This document shows positions 59,204 through 64,000 of a stretch of 64,000 nucleotides of DNA, piece after piece (within the stretch, counting starts at the first letter, position 1; every line of letters begins with the position of its first letter). The notes under the pieces are model-generated. The model did no database searches and was not told the origin of the DNA. It was given only the letters and a program-made list of their open reading frames with translations. Origin of the DNA: Picochlorum sp. 'celeri' (taxonomy: Eukaryota > Chlorophyta > Trebouxiophyceae); contig JAACMV010000011.1 in assembly GCA_010909725.1 (NCBI GenBank), positions 434,001 to 498,000 on the forward strand. The letters are read 5' to 3'. The position numbers and the translations under genes are program-made.

Positions 59204-61047
59204 TCACGCTGCAGATAGAGAAACACGTCCAAATGTTCGGATCTTTCCAGCATAATATGGCTTGCCATCTTCATCACCCTCAAAGCCTACTTCAAATCCT
59301 AGCCCAGAGTACGATTTCCCTGGGTATCCACTGAATAATACCTCTGCTCTGATATCCTCTACAGTAGTATCGCGATTTTGAATGCCCTTGGATGATTTCA
59401 AAATGGCTCGAATGGCACCAGTGCTTCCTGCTTCCATAGAGTCAATGCACCATTGAATTCGAGATTCCTGTGGGCTAAACGAGGCCTTGTGAGACGTCTT
59501 CACGAGTCCATCCAACTCTGGGGGTAAACTGAGAGTAACAGACACATCTACTAGTCCGTTGGGCAGAGATGGATTCACTGCAAAAGGGATGACTAGCAAC
59601 ATACTCTTTGCAGGGCCCTTCTCCTCCTCTGGCAAAGCAACAAGCATGTTGCACTGCAGAGGTGGATCTACAGCAGAACTAGGAAGCTGATATTTCAAAT
59701 ATGACGTATCAATCGGTGTACTGGATAAACGAGCTCCAAACTCTCCCACATTCTTCTGTGCATACATCCTATGCACAGATGCGCTGTGCAAACAACTATC
59801 AACGACAAGCGACTCAGACTCAATAATCCGAAAGGCAGCTTTATCCAAATTGTATGGTGCTAGTGCTCTACGAACTTCACCCCGCACGCACGCAGACTCG
59901 ATGGCACCATGTGACACAGATCCTTCCCACACCTCAACCATCACAAGTGCCTCTTGCAAGTCAGACACGGGAATATCATGCGCCACAGTCGCCTCTGTAT
60001 CTTCTACAACACCCTCCCGCAGATTAGATTCTTCCTTTTCATCATGCGACTCCTCCACAACAGTTTCATCGTCATCACCCTCATCAGCTGTTGCCGCACC
60101 AGAGAATGCATGCGTTGAAACACTGTGTACAGGCGGTGCTGGTGGCTTTCGCTTCGCACCCATCACTCGACTAGGCGGAGCAGGAAGCGCCCCAGCTGGT
60201 ATCACAAACTCTGTCGACGTCACCGCGTGCCCACTCGCATCCCAGACCTTTTGCAGCACCTCCTCCCCATCACCCTTTTCTCCCTGCACCACCTCCACAT
60301 CCTCACTCGTCTTGACGAACGAATTCTTCGTCTTTGTCTTTGCCATCTTCTTCAACTTTCTACTCGCATCAGATGCAGACACCGGCATCGACAACATCTT
60401 CTCATTCGTAGGAGGAGCATGAATAAATGCAGATGGCAAATACCCAATCCCTCTCCCTAATATCCTCCCCAGCAACAAATACAAGGTCGCATACTTTTTC
60501 GACAATCTCTTGGTCGAAATTTCAGCTCCCTTGCACACCCCAACCAAAATCTTTGTCGCAGCATCCACATACCGCAAACTCACAATTGGATTGGTGTGTG
60601 GCTCACACACATAAAACACCATGATGCTATCCACCAACCGAAACGTCACCAAATACTTGCTCTGCAACGCATACCTCTGTCCTAATGATACATTATATGC
60701 ATCCTCATCCCCTCTGCATCGCAAATCCAACGTCGCAATCAACATTTGATTAATTTTCATGTCTCAATATAATAATCAAGTCGTTCTCGCATGAATTATT
60801 CGATTCATACCTAGATTTTACCCCTGTGGATGATCGAATCTTCCTCGAGTGATTGTTAAAATCATCGACAATCTCAGTGATAGCATCCTGAACAAGCTTG
60901 GATGGGATCCCGTGCCTGTACTCAAAACACACCGCGTCAGTGCACAGAGCATACAAGCCGATAGAAACTATTGATCACGTACGTTTGTACCATAAAATTC
61001 CCACCTCGAGCTACGCGAAGCAGAAAGGCACCGGGAGAGACACTCAT
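59204..61047 (-). CDS. TML: TPLATE-complex muniscin-like protein (TML), mu-homology adaptor
   Basis: Three exons: 60983-61047, 60811-60915 and 59204-60713; introns 67 nt (GTACGT to TACAG) and 97 nt (GTATGA to TGCAG); 559 residues. The N-terminal part is longin-like: SPGAFLLRVARGGNFM, ITEIVDDFNNH, QSKYLVTFRLVDSIMVFYV, IVSLRYVDAATKILVGVCKG. A long Glu/Pro-rich linker precedes a beta-rich C-terminal mu-homology-type domain (about 300-559). The order fits TML of the plant/algal TPLATE (TSET) complex, which drives clathrin-mediated endocytosis; the exon 1-2 join supplies the HGIPSKLVQDAI segment. Other mu adaptins cannot be wholly excluded, but they lack this linker. Confidence 0.65.
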
Positions 61048-61340
61048 AATACTACTCGATGGGTATCAAAAAGTTCCTCTGATTAATTCTTCTTTGGTTT
61101 CGTGTGAACCAGAGGGCCTATTCAGCCTAGGCTGCTTTTCTTTTTCAATCTTATTTACCCAAGTATTGATTGACAAATAATGATTTTTTCTAGACATTGC
61201 ATGGACCAACGACAGAAGGACACCTTCTTCTTCTTTACACTAGATCTCTACAAATATCTGTAGAGATCTCTGTACAGATTCTGGAATACGGGTATAAATC
61301 GACAAAAAGATGCCGAGACATAGACGCTATAATCAATCAA
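61048..61340. promoter_or_regulatory. TML upstream region with inverted repeat
   Basis: Between the TML start and the neighbouring stop lie AGATCTCTACA (61242-61252) and TGTAGAGATCT (61259-61269), a perfect 11-bp inverted repeat with a 6-nt loop, followed by the palindrome TCTGTACAGA (61269-61278). They are 195-231 bp upstream of the TML ATG and share the AGATCT/TGTACA vocabulary of the other promoter palindromes. A CAAT tetranucleotide run near 61333-61350 runs into the next gene. Confidence 0.5.
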
Positions 61341-62012
61341 TCAATCAATCTTGTTTGCATTGATGGTATAATGCAGATTCTCATCATTGGCTGTCTGCAG
61401 CTTTTGGCTGTCCCGAACAAGTTCAGGAGTATGAAACAGAGCAGTTGGGGACACTGTCGCAGCAGCACCCTTTTGGAGATGGGCAATCCTCTTTTCCACC
61501 CCAACACCTGAGGAATACCGCTGTTTCTCATCGGAAGAACGCTCATCTACACCCCCCGTACCTGCTCCCAAGTACGGGCTGCAGGAAGGAGATGCACTGG
61601 CAGACATGTGTTCCAGTTGCAACTGAGCAATCACAAGCTGCTCTTTCAAATTTGCATTTTCCCTATCAACCTGTTGCATTTTCTGCAACGTTTCTGACTT
61701 TTCCATACTTAGATTTTTTATTTCTGCATTCAGAAAGGCGATTTCCTCGAAAGATTCTCGGAATTTTTCCTTCTCCTCCTCGAGAATCCACTTGAGTGTT
61801 TCGCTCTCGTTCAGGGCCTCTCGAGCCACCTGATCCTTGGCCTTGATCACCTCTTCCACCCCCTGTATGAAATGTTTTACTTTTCTCCATGAAATGTATT
61901 CCCTATCATCGAGTCCAATAGAGAAGTCATTCTTTGTGACGGTTGCACATCGTTCTGCAAGTTGACCGGAACAGGGTCCTTTGTGTCCATCTGAGGGGTT
62001 TTCAGTGACCAT
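61341..62012 (-). CDS. Hypothetical coiled-coil protein, 223 residues
   Basis: Starts at ATG 62012. Residues about 45-140 form a clear coiled coil (VEEVIKAKDQVAREALNESETL, then a Glu/Lys-rich heptad stretch); the remainder is Ser/Thr/Gly-rich. YISWRKVKHFIQG near 38-50 is the only distinctive segment. No family recognised. It is divergent from PSB33, with about 330 bp between starts. Confidence 0.6.
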   Translation of the reverse strand: MVTENPSDGHKGPCSGQLAERCATVTKNDFSIGLDDREYISWRKVKHFIQGVEEVIKAKDQVAREALNESETLKWILEEEKEKFRESFEEIAFLNAEIKNLSMEKSETLQKMQQVDRENANLKEQLVIAQLQLEHMSASASPSCSPYLGAGTGGVDERSSDEKQRYSSGVGVEKRIAHLQKGAAATVSPTALFHTPELVRDSQKLQTANDENLHYTINANKID

Positions 62013-62343
62013 GGCACTACTATTTACGCTATTTTAGATTATAGAAGTATAAAAAGGGAATAATTGGATGCAGCAGGGTATGTGTAGGACGTATAGATGT
62101 GAGAAGCGCCCATGCCATATGGCAAGTCAACGGTTTTTTGGTCCAATGCTAGAAGGATTCAAGGCTTCCCATCGATCATGCCCACTGACGGGATCTTACC
62201 CAATCTCCTCACACTGGATCTGCACACGAGCCATAGGTCCACGTTGGGTGGGCCAATTGAGTATTTTTTTCACTACTTTGTACTATTAGTGCACAGAGAC
62301 TCGTTCTCTTCCACCCATTTTTCATTTACCAGAGTACAGAGAC
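62013..62343. promoter_or_regulatory. Shared upstream region of coiled-coil and PSB33 genes
   Basis: 331 bp between divergent start codons. TATAAAAAG near 62048 points to the minus-strand side of the coiled-coil gene; the PSB33 side shows a T-rich stretch near 62261. No other gene recognised. Confidence 0.4.
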
Positions 62344-63268
62344 ATGTCCCGTCTAGTTCTTGCACCCACGAGCGCACCAGTCGCTCGCGTGGTTCCAAGG
62401 GCATCTATTGCCCACATTTGTGGACAGAAATCACCAGTTCATGGTATCAAGGCAGGTCGAAGGGGGATCGCTGGCATCGTCAAAGGTGCGTGACTCGTGT
62501 GGTGCTCGGGACAGGTTCCACTAGACACACGTCTGTGGATCGAATGATGCAACACATGACCTATGTGTGACGATATATTTGTATTGTACAGGAAATGATG
62601 CCCATCGCAGGGGAGGAATGTGTCTTACCCGGGCAGAGGAGGAGGGAAGCTCTGGTAAGACTGCTGCTCAGACTGACAACTTCATTCCAGTGATGAGGCC
62701 AGAGGATTTGCCAAAGGGCGTGCGCAAGGAGGTTCGAGTAGAGGGAAAGAGTGTATTACTCTTCTGGTATAGGAATCAGATTTATGCGATTGAATCCAGA
62801 TCTCCTGCTGAAGGAGCATACAGTGAGGGATTCATCAGGGCCAAATTCACTCAAGACTACTGCATTGAATGCCCAAGCACTGGTACCCTCTTCTCACTGA
62901 AGGACGGGTCCATTGTGTCATGGTATCCAAATAATCCCGTGTTAAGGGCGTTGACACCATCATCAACATGCAGAAAGATGGAAATTTATCCAGTCAAGTT
63001 GTCCCAGGATGCCATTTCTGTGGATGTCTCTGGATCAGTTTTGTCCGGCGGGTCTGCAGGGTACAATACGACCAAGGGAGGTTCTGATACATCTTTAGAA
63101 AACAACAATGTGTATGGTTTGGAACCAAGAATCTATGTGGAAGGAAGTGATGCTGAGGGAGCAGAAGAATCCATGGTGTCAAAGGTTGCATCCGTTGGAG
63201 TCGGTATTTTTGCCATTGCTGCAGTTGTGACTGTAGGTTTTGCTGTGGTTCAATATATTTCTAGGTAA
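62344..63268 (+). CDS. PSB33: PSB33-like thylakoid protein with degenerate Rieske fold
   Basis: Two exons, 62344-62485 and 62592-63268; intron 106 nt (GTGCGT to TACAG); 272 residues. The first exon is an Ala/Arg/Ser-rich plastid leader. FIPVMRPEDLPKGVRKEVRVEGKSVLLFWYRNQIYAIESRSP, then SEGFIRAKFTQDYCIECPSTGTLFSLKDGSIVSWYP, form a Rieske-like fold; the usual C-x-H and C-x2-H cluster ligands are largely missing, as in PSB33, so no iron-sulfur cluster is expected. A transmembrane helix closes the protein (about 245-268). PSB33 of plants stabilises photosystem II antenna organisation. Tail to tail with COX11, 17 bp apart. Confidence 0.85.
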
Positions 63269-63285
63269 TACAAAGTAATGTTGAT

Positions 63286-64000
63286 TCATTCGTCATCATC
63301 CTCTCCCACTTTGAAAAATGTATAGCTCAGGGTGATGTTATTAATATGATCCACACGGGTATCTGTCGCATATTCTGGATCAATATAGAAAAACACGGGC
63401 ATATCCAGCTTTTCTCCTGGTCGCAATCGCTGTTCTTCAAAGCAAAAACACTGTACTTTATTGAAATACTGGCCCACCTGCTGTGGTGCGACATTATATG
63501 TTGATACCCCTGTGATGGCTTTATCACTCTGGTTTTCCACCGTATAAAATGCAAGCGTACTCTGACCTGGATGAATTTTCACAGATCGCTGCGTCGGAGC
63601 GAATTTCCATTCCAAGCCATCCGCAACATCTGCATTAAATGTTACTGTTAGTTCCCTTGCTGCTGCTGCCTTTTCGACATCCTCATCTCCCCCTTCTTTC
63701 CTCGCTTTGAGCTTCTCTTCTACAGTCTTGCCTTCTTTGATAGTCCCTCCAAACCCTGTCGCCTGGCAAAACATTCTATACAGAGGCACAGATGCATATG
63801 TCAAGCCAACCATACCCACCACCACAGTCACCAAGTACAACCCTTGCTCTGTCACTCGCTTCTGCCGCTGTGCTGCTGCATTACGAGCTGTGCTATAGGA
63901 TAAAGAGCTACAGCAATCGTACGCATTCCTGCTGTACCGAGACCCACGGAAAGAGAGTCCTATGAGGCCACCTTCAGTCTGCTGGCTCTGGCTCAGCAAG
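63286..64000 (-). CDS. COX11: COX11, cytochrome c oxidase copper chaperone, 5' partial
   Basis: The frame is open to the window edge without an ATG, so the start is beyond 64000; 238 residues are visible. After a mitochondrial-type basic leader a transmembrane helix (about 52-72, LYLVTVVVGMVGLTYASVPLY) is followed by the COX11/CtaG domain: FNADVADGLEWKFAPTQRSVKIHPGQ, the copper-binding CFCFEEQ motif, LRPGEKLDMPVFFYIDPE and ITLSYTFFKVGE at the end. It delivers copper to the CuB site of cytochrome oxidase. Confidence 0.95.
   Translation of the reverse strand, partial: LLSQSQQTEGGLIGLSFRGSRYSRNAYDCCSSLSYSTARNAAAQRQKRVTEQGLYLVTVVVGMVGLTYASVPLYRMFCQATGFGGTIKEGKTVEEKLKARKEGGDEDVEKAAAARELTVTFNADVADGLEWKFAPTQRSVKIHPGQSTLAFYTVENQSDKAITGVSTYNVAPQQVGQYFNKVQCFCFEEQRLRPGEKLDMPVFFYIDPEYATDTRVDHINNITLSYTFFKVGEDDDE

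Noticed and set aside
1..64000. Operons, CRISPR arrays or bacterial promoters
   Set aside because: Spliceosomal introns, transit peptides and eukaryotic families throughout; no direct-repeat/spacer arrays seen.

Overview
This is nuclear DNA from a compact-genome green alga, most likely a prasinophyte-type chlorophyte. The evidence for a green lineage is the set of genes: PsaG (a green-lineage photosystem I subunit), the Rieske-like thylakoid protein PSB33, a Kelch-phosphatase of the PPKL/BSU1 type, class II (plant-type) DAHP synthase with a plastid leader, plastid granule-bound starch synthase, a TPLATE-complex (TSET) TML-like subunit and an ACX4-type acyl-CoA oxidase. Many stop codons are followed closely by TGTAA, the chlorophyte-type poly(A) signal. 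Genes are eukaryotic: short spliceosomal introns (about 63 to 245 nt, donors usually GTACGT, GTATGT or GTGCGT, acceptors TGCAG or TGTAG), no operons, and dense packing with many tail-to-tail pairs only 10 to 70 bp apart. A circularly permuted tRNA gene also fits a prasinophyte, but the species cannot be named from sequence alone.

Layout. 1-8.9 kb: Kelch-phosphatase (cut by the window start), pfkB-type kinase, a membrane beta-propeller/Asp-Asn hydroxylase fusion, a half-size ABC transporter and a small unknown gene. 8.9-12.1 kb: an accessory island with a pogo-like transposase relic in two frames, a truncated gag-like ORF, a large hairpin and the permuted tRNA-Leu(CAG) gene. 12.1-28.2 kb: TAZ-finger protein, ASC-1/TRIP4 homologue, PP4 catalytic subunit, triple-KH protein, tandem CCCH protein, secreted Erv/ALR-like protein, PsaG, prolyl 4-hydroxylase, UBA/PUB protein, ARID protein, PIG-P, VPS37-like, rhodanese and a plastid membrane protein. 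28.2-49.2 kb: SEC24 and RAB1 head to head, MPDU1, coiled-coil membrane protein, ACX4-like oxidase, MRS2/CorA-like protein, polyprenol reductase, GATA factor, EFR3-like, MTG1-like GTPase, triple-RRM protein. 49.7-64 kb: GBSS, a large helical-repeat protein, a small unknown gene, DAHP synthase, NOP16, TML-like, a coiled-coil protein, PSB33 and COX11 (cut by the window end).

Themes. Several neighbours serve the early secretory pathway and ER glycosylation: SEC24, RAB1 and MPDU1 lie together, and polyprenol reductase, PIG-P, a prolyl hydroxylase and the Erv/ALR-like protein are in the same window. Plastid functions (PsaG, PSB33, GBSS, DAHP synthase, rhodanese) are scattered among housekeeping genes. 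The most unusual object is the tRNA gene whose 3' half precedes its 5' half (10876-11012). The second is a set of perfect palindromes clustered 100-230 bp upstream of several start codons. Splice sites were placed by reading frame, conserved protein sequence and consensus sites; no transcript data were available.
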